Of a DNA stretch of 64,000 nt, positions 12,701 to 20,975 are shown piece after piece. The stretch is from positions 33,963,425 through 34,027,424 of the forward strand of contig CAIIXF020000010.1 in the NCBI GenBank assembly GCA_903813345.2, given 5' to 3'. A program made the position numbers and the translations under genes. Every line of letters begins with the position of its first letter. The first letter of the stretch is position 1. The notes under the pieces are model-generated. The model was given only the letters and a program-made list of their open reading frames with translations. It was not told where the DNA came from and did no database searches. This stretch comes from Owenia fusiformis. Its lineage: Eukaryota; Annelida; Polychaeta; Sabellida; Oweniidae.

Positions 12701-12787
12701 TAATTAGTAAATAAAATACATACTTTCAGCAATGGATCCAATAACTAACAGGGCAAAGACGGCGAGTTTCCATGTAGAGCCTTCCAT
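675..12787 (-). CDS. gene A: secreted multi-ShKT protein, 3' end outside window
   Basis: Discontinuous model on the minus strand: signal-peptide exon 12724-12787, ShKT exon 1558-1695 and charged linker exon 675-740. All junctions are phase 1, and internal exons are multiples of 3 (138 and 66 bp). The product should be an exported, disulfide-rich protein. The first intron would be about 11 kb and holds a Mutator-like insertion, a mariner derivative and many palindromic repeats, so exons could be missing or decayed. The 0.6-2.2 kb part is a paralogous duplicate of 55.5-56.8 kb in gene C. The gene must continue left of base 1, because neither a stop codon nor a terminal exon is present. Linking the exons is inference; each exon is directly visible. 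Confidence 0.5.
922..1066. mobile_element. palindromic MITE, 'TAATGCCTNGGTCACATTTGC' family copy 1
   Basis: An imperfect hairpin of about 145 bp. Its arms begin TAATGCCTGGGTCACATTTG and end with the complementary ...GTGACCCAGACATTA. GC-rich GGCGCCC cores flank an AT-rich loop. Copies 2 and 3 are at 14639-14785 and 30896-31024. It has no coding capacity and lies in the 3' part of gene A. Confidence 0.8.
1558..1695 (-). CDS. gene A ShKT domain exon
   Basis: A 138-bp phase 1-1 exon: acceptor TTACAG, donor GTAAGG. It encodes 46 residues: a four-residue A-V-A-R lead, then one complete ShKT domain with cysteine spacing C-x6-C-x10-C-x8-C-x3-C-x2-C and the family Asp two residues after Cys1 (CED). 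The terminal signature reads CKKTCNLC. It predicts three disulfides in an extracellular module. It is closest to the 56270-56395 exon of gene C (CED...LNC...CKKTCNLC). A second in-frame acceptor used by that relative is mutated here, leaving only the upstream acceptor. The intron motif GCGACATCTATT with TCTAAC, a branch-point-like sequence, lies just upstream. Confidence 0.85.
2170..2520. mobile_element. half copy of the 16425-17155 TIR element
   Basis: The stretch from 'GGTATCGATATGGAGAAC' through 'CCGAACCTCATTGGAACAAAAC' and 'AGGTCTCTCAATA' is the reverse complement of 16800-17150. Only one arm is present, so this is a truncated element. Confidence 0.65.
2534..3617. mobile_element. 1.08-kb TIR element studded with TAGTACT/GAGCACTC motifs
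   Basis: Its ends are the exact 14-bp inverted repeat ATATGCCGAGTACT (2534-2547) and its complement (3604-3617). Both terminal zones carry many TAGTACT, GAGTACTC and GAGCACTC motifs. A stretch of about 115 bp is tandemly duplicated at 2565-2790. The AT-rich middle holds a 97-codon hydrophobic minus-strand frame with no recognisable family. It is likely a non-autonomous DNA transposon with subterminal binding-site arrays (inference). Confidence 0.65.
3640..5245. repeat. tandem array of about 340-bp units
   Basis: The landmark 'CTTGTTTT(T)(C)GTTGATCNGCCAATTG' recurs near 3994, 4328, 4820 and 5158, with a diverged start near 3650. Each is followed by 'AAATGATAAAACATATATTCCTAC', 'TTACTTATTATTGAGGGGTTTAA' (split by variation) and 'TTTGAAGTTTACAA'. 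Spacing is 334-343 bp, except for one interval of about 490 bp that contains an extra partial unit. It resembles a short satellite array and is non-coding. Confidence 0.75.
5246..5860. other. no gene recognised
   Basis: AT-rich DNA with an 89-codon minus-strand open frame (5515-5784). It has no recognisable motif, and part of it overlaps the GGCCGCC-type repeat sequence (5705-5745). Nothing supports an expressed gene. Confidence 0.35.
5860..6215. repeat. 'AAATGGCCGC' repeat ending in an (ACGG)n tract
   Basis: It contains CAAGATGGCTGCCATG and AAAATGGCCGCTATTTT, and ends in ACGTACGTACGGACGG tetranucleotide runs (6138-6178). The same kind of sequence in the opposite sense opens the 32825-33700 array with CCGTCCGTCC. 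This class is common in bivalve genomes (established impression, not tested here). Confidence 0.6.
6378..7434 (+). mobile_element. mariner-like transposon, internally deleted
   Basis: The 1057-bp element has perfect 42-bp terminal inverted repeats (6378-6419 and 7393-7434, beginning CGAGGGTTGTCCCAGAAG). It is bounded by TA on both sides (6376-6377, 7435-7436), the Tc1/mariner target duplication. Inside is only a remnant of the N-terminal transposase region. The perfect repeats suggest fairly recent mobility in trans. It sits in the first intron of gene A. Confidence 0.9.
6790..7053 (+). pseudogene. mariner transposase N-terminal remnant
   Basis: The plus-strand frame around 6871-7053 reads TTIMGWQKRFKRDDLTLYD, which matches the general pattern of the helix-turn-helix region of mariner transposases (W-x-x-RFK followed by an acidic stretch). 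It stops after about 60 codons. The catalytic DD(D/E) region is missing, so the element cannot supply its own transposase. Confidence 0.65.
7437..8480. other. no gene recognised (gene A intron)
   Basis: AT-rich sequence with a poly-C run at 7537-7545 and a short TATATA stretch at 8275-8302. The phrase 'AATAGACCCCTGCT' occurs twice (near 7697 and 8020), suggesting an old local duplication. No exon was found. Confidence 0.4.
8500..8610. mobile_element. terminal fragment of fold-back MITE (family F)
   Basis: It matches the right end of the complete copies: 'CACTCTTCGTGCAAAACTG', 'GATGTAGACAATGCGGGGAAGG', then 'CTGAACATGC'. It has only one arm and is a truncated relic next to the complete copy at 8746. 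Confidence 0.6.
8746..9313. mobile_element. fold-back MITE family F, double-hairpin copy
   Basis: The outer arms are GGTGCATGTTCGGAATTTTT at the left and the complementary ...CCTAACATGCACC at the right. Inside are two successive hairpins (about 8825-8995 and 9010-9195), each with the phrase 'TGTATAAAAACAA...TCAGTGAAAAAATTCAG' facing its own complement. Single-hairpin relatives are at 34948-35318 and 60283-60600. The whole unit could form dsRNA if transcribed. Confidence 0.75.
9312..9625. mobile_element. half copy of TTAA palindromic element (family G)
   Basis: It starts at a TTAAGGTGC and continues with 'AAGTTAACAGGAAATGACAA', 'CCAGTCAGTTTAACTAGTTCC' and 'AATATATTGCTC', the left arm of the complete copy at 50596-51355. 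The right arm is absent. It abuts family F at the TTAA. Confidence 0.7.
9590..12678. mobile_element. TTAA-type element (family H) split by a later insertion
   Basis: Bases 9690-9903 match 63715-63935 closely, and bases 12636-12678 continue the same element ('TAGCAATTTTTTATCAAAAT... AGCTGAACCTTAA'). Together they equal the uninterrupted right arm at 63700-63985, apart from the 2.7-kb insertion and its 9-bp target duplication. The element ends at TTAA (12675-12678). Confidence 0.75.
9904..12626. mobile_element. Mutator-like transposon candidate with 9-bp target duplication
   Basis: The 2723-bp insertion is flanked by GTGCAGGTA (9895-9903 and 12627-12635). The uninterrupted site is at about 63924-63940. 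Ends: left TAGTTCAACGTCGTTAAAC, right (complement) TAGTCCAACAACATTAGAC, 14 of 19 identical. Similarity continues for about 90 bp, with each terminus itself forming a hairpin (left ACTCAATAACGGC/GGCCATTATTGAGT; right AGACCTAGCCGGGGCC/GGCCCAGGCTAGGTCT). A 9-bp duplication is typical of Mutator-like elements. The interior has only short frames (for example 10920-11183 plus, 10625-10846 minus) with no transposase motif, so it is non-autonomous. It lies in the gene A first intron. Confidence 0.7.
12724..12787 (-). CDS. gene A first coding exon (signal peptide)
   Basis: The ATG is at 12787-12785 and the donor is GTATGT after 12724. It encodes 21 residues plus one base (phase 1): MEGSTWK, a hydrophobic core LAVFALLVIG, and a small-residue end SIAE, a classic secretory signal peptide. 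It is nearly identical to the gene B first exon at 35521-35584. The start is the first ATG after a conserved upstream block and keeps the same phase as all ShKT exons. It predicts export or luminal location. Ser/Ala before the exon boundary gives a plausible signal-peptidase site. Confidence 0.82.
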
Positions 12788-12916
12788 CTTAGAGTGATTA
12801 CCAAAACACATTTGTCAAAATCTAAGCCAGCTCGCAAATATGTAGGTTTGTTGCGCAATTAGTGTGTACTGAGGCATAAGTAAGCACATGTACTTATGTG
12901 CGCTCATGCAGACAGT
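12788..12916 (-). promoter_or_regulatory. conserved 5' flank (promoter/5' UTR) of gene A
   Basis: About 130 bp upstream of the ATG are strongly conserved with 35585-35716 (gene B) and more weakly with 18924-19060 (relic). Shared landmarks on the minus strand are TTTTGACAAATG, GAGCTGGCTTAGATT, a TACATATTT/CTATATG TATA-like stretch about 55 bp before the ATG, and AATTGCGCAACAAACC. Conservation ends at GACAGTTAAG. The TATA role and transcription start are inference. Confidence 0.5.
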
Positions 12917-12929
12917 TAAGGTAGTTATA

Positions 12930-13357
12930 CATACAACCAGCTGCCTAAAAATAGGCCATGTAATTGAGCTCTAAAAGGGACCAAACATCTCAAAAATTGA
13001 AACAATTGTTAGATTTGGGTCACATTCTGTGTGATATCAGTAGAATTACATGTAGGAAAATGTATACAGTGGACAAATATGAAATTTTACATACAGTGCT
13101 GATATATAATAATATAGGGTGCGTTTTCAAACTAAAAAGAGTGTTCCTACCAAAATGAATTTGCCTACATACCCCTGAAACTCTTATCTGATAGATAGAA
13201 TGCACAAATAAAACAAAAGTTTTGCAATTATAGGTAAAAAGTTCTCTTGAAATTTCGAAGTGATTTTACCTGTTAATTCTGTCCATGGTCGGCCATTTTT
13301 GCGGAAGTTACACTGAAACGCAAACTCCATGAAACGAAACGAAATCACTAGAAAAAA
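12930..13357. other. no gene recognised
   Basis: Upstream flank of gene A with short open frames on both strands and no recognisable domain or repeat boundary. Confidence 0.35.
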
Positions 13358-13365
13358 CATGGCAC

Positions 13366-13911
13366 TTATCCCGTTCCCGGACTATAGTCCTGCACTGAGC
13401 GCATTCATTTGCCTGTACGATTTCAACTTGGGAGAATTATCTACGCCCCTTACACTTAAGATACCTACCTCAATGCATTATAGAACTCAAGATGTAACTT
13501 CTAATATATTGGAACCGCCGATTGTCTGGGTATATCGGCAGAACGGGAACATTTTCTCTTTTTCATCGAGAGAGATTCCATCACTTTTCAAAATGGCGGT
13601 TGGATTTAAAAGGGGAATCCCCCGTTTGGCTGTCCCGGATGAAGCCCGGAAGTACCAATATGGAGGAATTTGACGGTTGAAATAAGTTAAATGTTACACG
13701 CAAATATTGCGATCAAAAACGAAAATGTCTTCGTTCTGCCGATAAACCCAGACAATTGTGGATTCAACTACACGAAAAGAATGCTAAATTACCAAGGAAT
13801 CTAGTGAAGTAGGTATCTGAAGTGTAAGATGAGTAAAAAATTCTCCCATGTTGTAATCGCACAGGCAAAAGATTGAGATGTTCACAGGACCATAGTCCGG
13901 GAACGGGATAA
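13366..13911. mobile_element. palindromic MITE with 8-bp target duplication (hAT-like)
   Basis: The 546-bp element begins TTATCCCGTTCCCGGACTAT and ends with the complement. The arms match for about 200 bp, including GGGAGAATT and TGTCTGGGT.TATCGGCAGAAC. It is flanked by CATGGCAC at 13358-13365 and 13912-13919. An 8-bp duplication fits the hAT superfamily. A 114-codon frame crossing the left arm is a by-product of the repeat. Confidence 0.82.
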
Positions 13912-13919
13912 CATGGCAC

Positions 13920-14638
13920 ACATTGTGCGCATGTGCAGCAAAGTTTAGACCAATTAGATTATTTGATTATTTTGCGCACGTGAATTATTTGCTTCCGAGC
14001 ACTTACAAGCTTACCACAATAAACAAACCTGGCAGAGACTACCCTTAGCCTACTTCATTTTGGCGAAATTTCAGCTCAAACTCGTGAAAAATGCATTATG
14101 CATACGCTGGTGTGAAGCCTTGGAGACACTCATTTTGGTAAATATGATTTATGGGGTATACTTTTCTGCAGTTTGTGGGAGTTTGGGACATTAAATGTTA
14201 AAATTCAAGAAAATATGCCAATTAAACGACTGATCAATTAATATATACCAGCACTGTACTAGCTACTCCCTCGACCCCAAACCAAAAGTTATTAATCTGT
14301 AACCGAATTTGAAAAGTTATGTTAGTTTGATATCTCATACACATAGAGTAGTGATTAATAGACGACATACATAATTCGATGGTACTTCATACACAGTTCA
14401 GTTAAATATTATTGTCAAATATTTATAGCTAAAGAAAACAGAGTACCCCATAAACTACATTAAAAGTTCCACTACTGAATTTCGAGTTTGAATGACCTGA
14501 AGGTGAACTTATTGTAATATTACTGAATGTACTCGATGTCCATGAGTTTCTTTACAATTACAATACAGTCTCTGTTTGTGAAAGTTAACTTTATTGAGAC
14601 CCTGTATACCTACCTTAAGTAGCCTTTGTCAGAACAAC
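13920..14638. other. no gene recognised
   Basis: Intergenic AT-rich DNA. I see no exon, RNA gene or repeat boundary that can be supported. Confidence 0.35.
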
Positions 14639-14785
14639 TAATGCCTTGGTCACATTTGCTCCGATTTTCACTACGGCGCCCTGCCGATTGAGTATTTTGT
14701 TCAAAATTGAATACATTTCTAAACAAAATACTCAATCGGCCGTGCGCCGTAGTGAAAATCGGAGCAAATGTGACCAAGGCATTAA
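14639..14785. mobile_element. palindromic MITE, 'TAATGCCT' family copy 2
   Basis: A near-perfect 147-bp hairpin: TAATGCCTTGGTCACATTTG at 14639 and its complement ending at 14785, with GGCGCC.TGCCGATTGAGTATTTTG inside. It is the least diverged of three copies (see 922-1066 and 30896-31024). TTAA-like ends suggest the target, but a duplication is not clear. Confidence 0.85.
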
Positions 14786-14814
14786 TTATTCAACACTGGT
14801 TTTGAATTAACTCA

Positions 14815-15310
14815 TACTTGAACGCTCACTTGTGATCCACTTGATTACGTTGGTTACCGAAACGAACCGTAATGAACCGTTTCGGTAACAAAATGTCGGA
14901 GCCACGAAGTACGATTTTTCTTTTTCCTTATTCCACGCGTTGTAGGGAGAATTCCCATGGCATTTCCAATAACAAACGTGTGATAGTATCATAGGTCTAA
15001 GAAAATGAACATGTTTGCTAAAAAATAGTTCAGCAGACCACAGAATCGTCAACGTTATACTTCACTTAGGTTACGTAAACGGAACTACAAAAGAACGGTT
15101 TAGATCTGAACTTTTTACCCTATTCCGTTTACGTAACTTAAGCGAGGTATTAAATCAACGATTCTGTTGTCTTCTGAACTATTTGTTCGTGAACATGTAA
15201 TTTTTCTTGAACATATCATACTGACACTCGTTTGTGATTAAAAAATCGGCTCACAGCGTTACCAAAACGGTTTAACCGGCATAATCGAGCGATGCACCAG
15301 TGAACACTGT
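14815..15310. mobile_element. fold-back element with TTCGGTAAC ends (family E)
   Basis: Two arms of about 230 bp face each other around 15080-15110 (shared GTTACGTAAACGGAA). Outer landmarks are GGTTACCGAAACG on the left and CGTTACCAAAACGG on the right, then 'CACGTTTGTGAT', 'AACATGTTTGC' and 'CAGAATCGT'. Related copies lie at 49380-49690 and 57178-57800. The open frames here are by-products. Confidence 0.65.
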
Positions 15311-15439
15311 CAAGAGTATAATATGCTTTATTTCAATTCCTTAGTTGGATAGTTCATTAACACCCCAGTTATATTTGTCGTACGTCTGCACGTCGACCGC
15401 AGATCAATTAAATCATATAATAATGATGTAGTCAACATT

Positions 15440-15690
15440 TGCTACGATTGTCAGTACCGGGTGTAACAAATTTAAGTGTCCCACAGTGGTCAGTGTCCGT
15501 GGGACTGCCAACCCTAGGGATCGGGGTCCTACAGACCCCGATCCCTAGGGTTGGCTGTCAGTTGGAGGACATTAAAAACCAGGTTTTATTTCCTATATTT
15601 ACAAGGATAAAATGGGGAGACAGTTATAACTTGGGAGACTCTCAGATCTGTCACACCAGTAACAGATTGTAATGTCCCCCGTTGATAGGA
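15440..15690. mobile_element. small element with a 49-bp perfect hairpin
   Basis: Bases 15507-15555 form a perfect 22-bp stem (GCCAACCCTAGGGATCGGGG start) around a CTACA loop. Flanks read TGTAACAAATTTAAGTGTCCC on the left and GTCACACCAGTAACAGATTG on the right, hinting at short diverged terminal repeats. A distant relative is at 17660-17845. Confidence 0.5.
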
Positions 15691-15757
15691 TTTAATACTT
15701 GTAGTCACTAGGATAAAACTTATAGTGTAGTCGAAATCTGATATCGGCATCATCCCC

Positions 15758-15860
15758 ACTGTGGCATAATGGTATAAGCGTTGGCATAATGTGTATTTAT
15801 TAATTGTGATTTGTATTTATTAGGTTCCAGGTTCGAATCCTGCTTTGGTATATCATGTGT
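15758..15860 (+). other. tRNA-like Pol III promoter boxes (degenerate tRNA or SINE head)
   Basis: TGGCATAATGG (A-box-like) is followed about 60 bp later by GGTTCGAATCC, a perfect B-box core, with a 4-bp T-stem CAGG/CCTG. No acceptor stem can be closed, so this is not a functional tRNA. A tRNA-derived SINE fragment or pseudo-tRNA is the best guess. Confidence 0.3.
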
Positions 15861-15869
15861 AAATATATT

Positions 15870-16420
15870 TTATGTCATGTGATACTATGACGTTACCCAA
15901 TTAGAAAGAACAACATGTAACAATGCGGTTGGTGGCTCAATTTGCTTGTATTAATTTTTCAAACCGTCTACACCGTTATATTGTCTCAATAGATTGTAGT
16001 ATTCTATATTGTTGCCTATTATCATCGGTGCCAATTTTTTCATTTTCAAAGGATACCACCTTATTAGTTTTTATACATATTATTTATTTATTTTTTTATT
16101 TATTCCTCCTAACCACTTTTCTCCAACTTCTAGCTAGGTCTGAGATAACTCTTATATGCTTCTACTAAGGACCTGAACTGCACTTGGCAGGAAAGAGTTC
16201 CATACAAATTGCTTACTATATGTTTGCGTTAAATTTTTACCGTTTTTGAGATAATTGACGTCCAAAAAAAATTGGTTATATTGCTTCAAATTGCCCAATT
16301 TATTTTTAAAAATCATCTACAAGTCCCCGGGAACTCAAATCTGACCTTTCTTTTGACCTTCTGGCTTCAAATTTAGGTTTATTTAATCACAAAAAGACCC
16401 ACTGATGTCTAAGAAATGCC
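15870..16420. other. no gene recognised
   Basis: AT-rich intergenic DNA. An 81-codon plus-strand frame (15923-16168) is hydrophobic in its C-terminal half but matches nothing recognised and has no supporting context. Confidence 0.3.
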
Positions 16421-16424
16421 AAAG

Positions 16425-17155
16425 GATAAGTATCGATATGGTGAACTGAATTCCTGAATTAAACAATTTATAGAAAACATTCTGTTAAAACACGGTCCTT
16501 TATGTAATGTTGACTGATTGGCAACAAGTAAATGCAAAATTATGTATATGTATTTTATATAACTGTTTTTGTTAACATTTTTGTTTTTTTGATGTTATCG
16601 TTTTTGTTCCTTTTTACCAATTCTTGAGAATGAAATATAATGTCTTTCCGAACCTTGTTGGAACAAAATAGCATAAACAACATTTTCTTAGACCTCTCAA
16701 TATCATAGTTATACAAAGAAAATTTTGGTTAATTTAACAAAAAGTATCCAAAAACTTAAAACAAAACCCTCAAAATATATAAAGATTAAAATAAACCTTT
16801 CATTTCATTAACAAGATACTTATTTAAAATCAATCAAACTTTCCTTTGTACAATTGCAAAATTGAGAGACCTAAACACGTTGTGTTTATGTCGTTTTGTT
16901 CCCATGAGGTTCGGATATATATTTCATTTCATTCCGAACATATGATACCAAGACCGAAAGAAGTGTCTGATGTGTTTTCTAAAACAATATAGAGAAAAGT
17001 CTATATATATAATTCAAATTATAATGTTATTATCCAAAAGATGACCATTAAATTGACGAGTGTAAAATTTTCAGAATGTTTTGATGACTGGTTTAAGAGA
17101 CACGCGTGTCAAGAAGTTCATCATATCGATATCACTCCTTTGCAAGGTCAAATGT
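16425..17155. mobile_element. TIR element with CATATCGATA ends (family K), full copy
   Basis: The ends carry AGTATCGATATGGTGAACT (16430 region) and the complement-like 'AGTTCATCATATCGATAT...' (17115-17145). Internal symmetric landmarks are 'CCGAACCTTGTTGGAACAAAA' near 16650 and 'TTTTGTTCCCATGAGGTTCGG' near 16900, and 'GACCTCTCAATA' against 'TTGAGAGACCTAAAC'. Single-arm relatives are at 2170-2520 and 60640-60920. Confidence 0.65.
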
Positions 17156-17159
17156 CAAG

Positions 17160-18120
17160 GTCATCAAACTAAATCACAAACTGTGTTTTCTTAGTTTCTC
17201 AAAGTTGACGATTACAAATCAATATTTTTTTGATGAAAGTCAGAATATATATTTAACTAAAGGTTCTACACATATAAGCAATTGACTAATAGCCATTAAA
17301 ATTGTGCGCCAGTTTTGAGATATTAGACCTCAAAAACTGAAAAAAGGTCAAACTTCGAAGCTTTTCAAGACTAAATTTCAATTTGCTTCAAATTGACCAA
17401 ACATTTTTTAAGATCATCAAAACTATTCGAACGATCCTTATATTTAGGAGTATATATGCGATGAAATGTTCATTAGTAGTAGAGGACAGTGATGCAGAGT
17501 CATTAAGGTTAATGTAGGCTCACTTGATGTCTATGCAAATATAAAAGCAACAATATATTTACGTTTTGTGAATTTTGTTATACTTGGTCTATATTTAACG
17601 TATCAGAGTAGTGCTCGATGATTTATTAATGATAAAACGCATTATTAGTTGATACATAAATAAAGGGGGGGGGGGGGGCACTAAAAACTAGATTTCGAAT
17701 GATGCTGGTTTCTAGTGTCCCAAGGAGACATTAAAATTTTCAAGGGGGACACTTAAAACTTGGACGGACAAGCATCCCCAGGGTTAATTGTCCAAGGACA
17801 CTGGACACTGGGGACACTTATATCTGTTACATCGGCTTGAATTCGAATCATAAAAGCACAGAAAAAGACAATTCACTTAAAACGTGCTCATTTACTTAAA
17901 TCAAGCTTAATAAGCCTCACTTTGGATTTTGTGAAGAAACCCAGACAACTGCCCTTTCTAAAAAGTTTGTTACGTAACATTAAACATGAAACTGGGCCTT
18001 AAACCTTCACATTAAACTCTTATTATGAACAAAATATATATGTTGACATTAATCCTGTAAATAATATTACAAGAAAAATACAAGAGAAGGTTATTAACCT
18101 AATGTAACAATACTTATATA
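17160..18120. other. intergenic repeat-poor DNA with a G-tract
   Basis: It contains a run of 13 G at about 17664-17676. At 17680-17845, repeated GGGGACACT/AGTGTCC phrases relate loosely to the 15440-15690 element. No gene was found. Confidence 0.35.
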
Positions 18121-18132
18121 TATATATATATA

Positions 18133-18708
18133 CAGGGTGTCAAATAAGTCCTGTCCCCCCTCTACAGCCAAAACCAAGATATTCGGTACCAAGTGTGATA
18201 TATCATTGGAAAGGTCTTCCAAAGTTACGTTGATTAGCATATATCCGACACATGTCAATCAATCTCACAAAGTTTTACATTGTATCAATTTGGCGTATTT
18301 GGCAGGATTTTAATAATCGGGTATAAGAAAGGTCAAAGGACCAAAAGATGACTAAATATGTACATGGCAATGAATTTAACCAGTTTCTGGATAGAGTTAG
18401 ATGTGTAGAAAAAAGAGGTGCATGGAAAGTGGTGAAAACCTTTTTGTAACAAGTGGAAAGTGAAAAAGATTAAATTTTTGACATATTTCTGGGGCCATAT
18501 CCTTGTCATTTTGACGCAAAAAGCTGCTTAAAGGAGGGTATGTTAACTATAAAGGACATCATAATAATATAGGTGAATTTCATCCAAAATACTTGAGAGT
18601 TGGTGAGTTAACATAACTTTTGATGATCTTTCCAATGGTATATCAGGCATAGTACCGTCTATTAAGGTTTTAGCTGTAGCAGGGGGACGGGACTTATTTG
18701 ACACCCTG
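18133..18708. mobile_element. mariner-type MITE, TA target site
   Basis: The 576-bp element has terminal inverted repeats starting CAGGGTGTCAAATAAGTCC (left) and the complement (right), bounded by TA at 18131-18132 and 18709-18710. The repeats continue through CTGTCCCCC.TCTACAGC. The interior has no transposase. The left TA lies in a (TA)n microsatellite. Confidence 0.85.
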
Positions 18709-18867
18709 TAGGTATTGTTAGAGTATAGCCAAAGTTGTAATACAGACTACCCTTTTACAGAATTTAAATTATTTTATAACTCTTGAAATATTGAGTAAAT
18801 AAAAACCCAATTGATAAAGTGAAGAGCAAAAAGTTAAACAAAGTGACAATCCTTCAAGGCAATTCTA

Positions 18868-18923
18868 TTACCATGCTCAAAGTAATCTGAAGGATCGTCA
18901 CATATCCACGTAAAGCCTTTAAT
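18868..18923 (-). pseudogene. relic ShKT-gene first exon
   Basis: The minus-strand sequence corresponds to the signal-peptide exons at 12724-12787 and 35521-35584 for about the first 25 bases (AAAGGCTTTACGTGG against GAAGGCTCTACATGG). The start codon is changed to ATT and the rest has drifted. The upstream block 18924-19060 is also recognisably conserved. It marks a lost gene copy between B and A. Confidence 0.6.
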
Positions 18924-19060
18924 CTTAGAGTGACTGCCAAAAGGCGTTTGACGAGACAAATCTAAATCGCCAATATGTAGGGTTTTGAACCCGATGTTAA
19001 GTGTGCACAGAGGCGTGAATAAACAGTCAAACGTTCACTCATCAGCTAGTTAAGACAGTT
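18924..19060 (-). promoter_or_regulatory. decayed copy of the ShKT-gene 5' flank
   Basis: It retains CCAAAAGGCGTTTGACGAGA, AAATCGCCAATATGTAGG and GTGTGCACAGAGGCGTGA, in the same order as 12788-12916 and 35585-35716. It is probably non-functional because the adjoining exon has lost its start codon. Confidence 0.5.
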
Positions 19061-19544
19061 GGCCCAAATGCCCTAATACGTCACTTCCGCTGAATAGAAA
19101 AAAGTAGTATTCAAAAATAAATGTAGTCCCAACACAATTGTGATCATGACGAGTCAGTAAGCTAGTATGTAGGCACAGTTGTCATCTTTTTGCAATGACA
19201 ACATGCCATTTCTTCTGAAAATGCGTTTATTTGGGTTATCTGAAGGAAAATTTCGAGTCAAGTGGCGCATTAATTTTGCCTTGATTTTTGTGAATTTCAA
19301 TTTGTGTCGGCAGAGAGAGGGGGTAGTGTCACAATCGACCAATTATTTCAAAAAGTAGATGATTGGCCCCTATTGAGTTTTTTGTCAAGATGTAGCTTAG
19401 ACATAGCTTTAGAACCTCAGATAGGCCAGTGAGGCCACATAAATCCATAACTCGAGATAAAAAGTCAGGCGTTTGCCCTTTTGCCCATTGACTAGTATGG
19501 TGACGTGAATTAGGGCAGTTTGGCCAGTTGTACAACCGGATACC

Positions 19545-20975
19545 AAAATATTGGTAGACTGTAAATCTAGTAAATCTAGTAAAATCTTGTAAAGTTTTTA
19601 GGGACCATTTTATATCAATGTCAGTCTCTATGAAGAGTATTGGTGATTATGATTCCTTTTACAGCATTATTATCCCAACGAACGGGAAGCTAACTCGAAT
19701 ACTACGAAGCCGATTCTCTCTATATTTGGTGGAAAGATGTGTAATGGTAATACTTTTTAAGGACTTTTCATTAAGAAGGCATCCGTTTTAAAAATGGCGG
19801 GAATTTTTCGTGGAAATCTAAGTTCTACATTCTCAACCAAAGTAGTAAACATTACTGTTAGCTATTTCAGCAGTATTCTCACAACATACATGTATACCTA
19901 TTGATATTATTGAGCCTGACTGCCATGAGCCATGAATGGGGAGGGGGTAGGCATTCTTTTTAATTTTCAGATCATTCTAAAGCATACTCAAATAAAAGGG
20001 AATTTAAAGTAGATAACAAATATTGTAAAAACTTCTGAATCGACTCTTGAAAAATTCTTGGAAAAGTGGCCGCCAAGTGTGTTATTTAGCAATAATTTTA
20101 TGACCAAGGAATTTTATACCTGGCAAACTCATTTCCACAAAACATGATTGTAAATACCATATTCGTCCGATAAAGCGCACATAGTTCTAATAAGTGCACA
20201 TTCATACTGGTATACATGTGCATACAGTTTAAGGGGCTGATATGATATGGCTTTAAACTATTAATTACAAGGAATATAAGGAACATATCATCATCAAAAC
20301 GTAAATGGAAAGCATTGTAGAAATGCCACACTATACTTTATGTATAGGTAAAGCAAATAGATCAATCAGTAAGTTGTCTCACTATTCCCCTTACTACATC
20401 ATTTGATTGTTTTTACTATATTTGGGGGTTGGCAAAAATCAATTTTGAAATTGCCATTTATCCATTCCCCTAACGTTGGGATTTCTACAAATATTGTCTA
20501 TTGAACAGCATCGCCAAAAAATAAGCAATAACTAAATTATCTGATAGGCTAAGCATTATAACATTTTGTGAGGGAAAAACAAGTCTGTGTCATTTAGATG
20601 GTATGCATTGTCCCCTCAGTCCTTAAATATGTGGCTTAATTTGTTAATAGAGCATGCTTCTTGGGTGGGTTGTGTATGATGATAAAATGGGTGTACCATT
20701 TGATAACCATTTTGTTATCCAGTACTAACATATAATTGTGGTGTAACTAAATATAATGAACTAAAAGGTAGAATTTTTTCTACATGTTCATTTCATTCAT
20801 ACAAATGCATTCTCAGTGCTTTTTCGACATTTGCACTTTATATCTTAGACATTGAATAATCAAGTTTTTACAAGATTTTACAAGATTTTACTAGATTTAC
20901 TAGATTTACTAGATTTACTAGTTTTACTAGATTTACTAGATTTACTAGATTAACAGTCTACCAAAAATATTGGCC
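19545..20975. mobile_element. 1.4-kb TIR element with (TACTAGATT)n termini
   Basis: The left end reads CCAAAATATTGGTAGACTG, followed by AATCTAGTA repeats (19562-19595). The right end is TACTAGATT repeats (20888-20950), then ACAGTCTACCAAAAATATTGG. The interior is AT-rich, with only a 77-codon minus-strand frame lacking a family. Multi-copy decamer arrays inside the terminal repeats suggest transposase-binding arrays. Confidence 0.65.

Noticed and set aside
13329-13673. 114-codon plus-strand open frame
   Set aside because: It crosses the boundary and left arm of the palindromic element at 13366-13911; the arm's complement gives no comparable frame and no domain is recognisable.
15758-15860. 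Functional tRNA gene
   Set aside because: A- and B-box-like sequences exist but no acceptor or anticodon stem can be formed; kept only as a degenerate tRNA-like feature.
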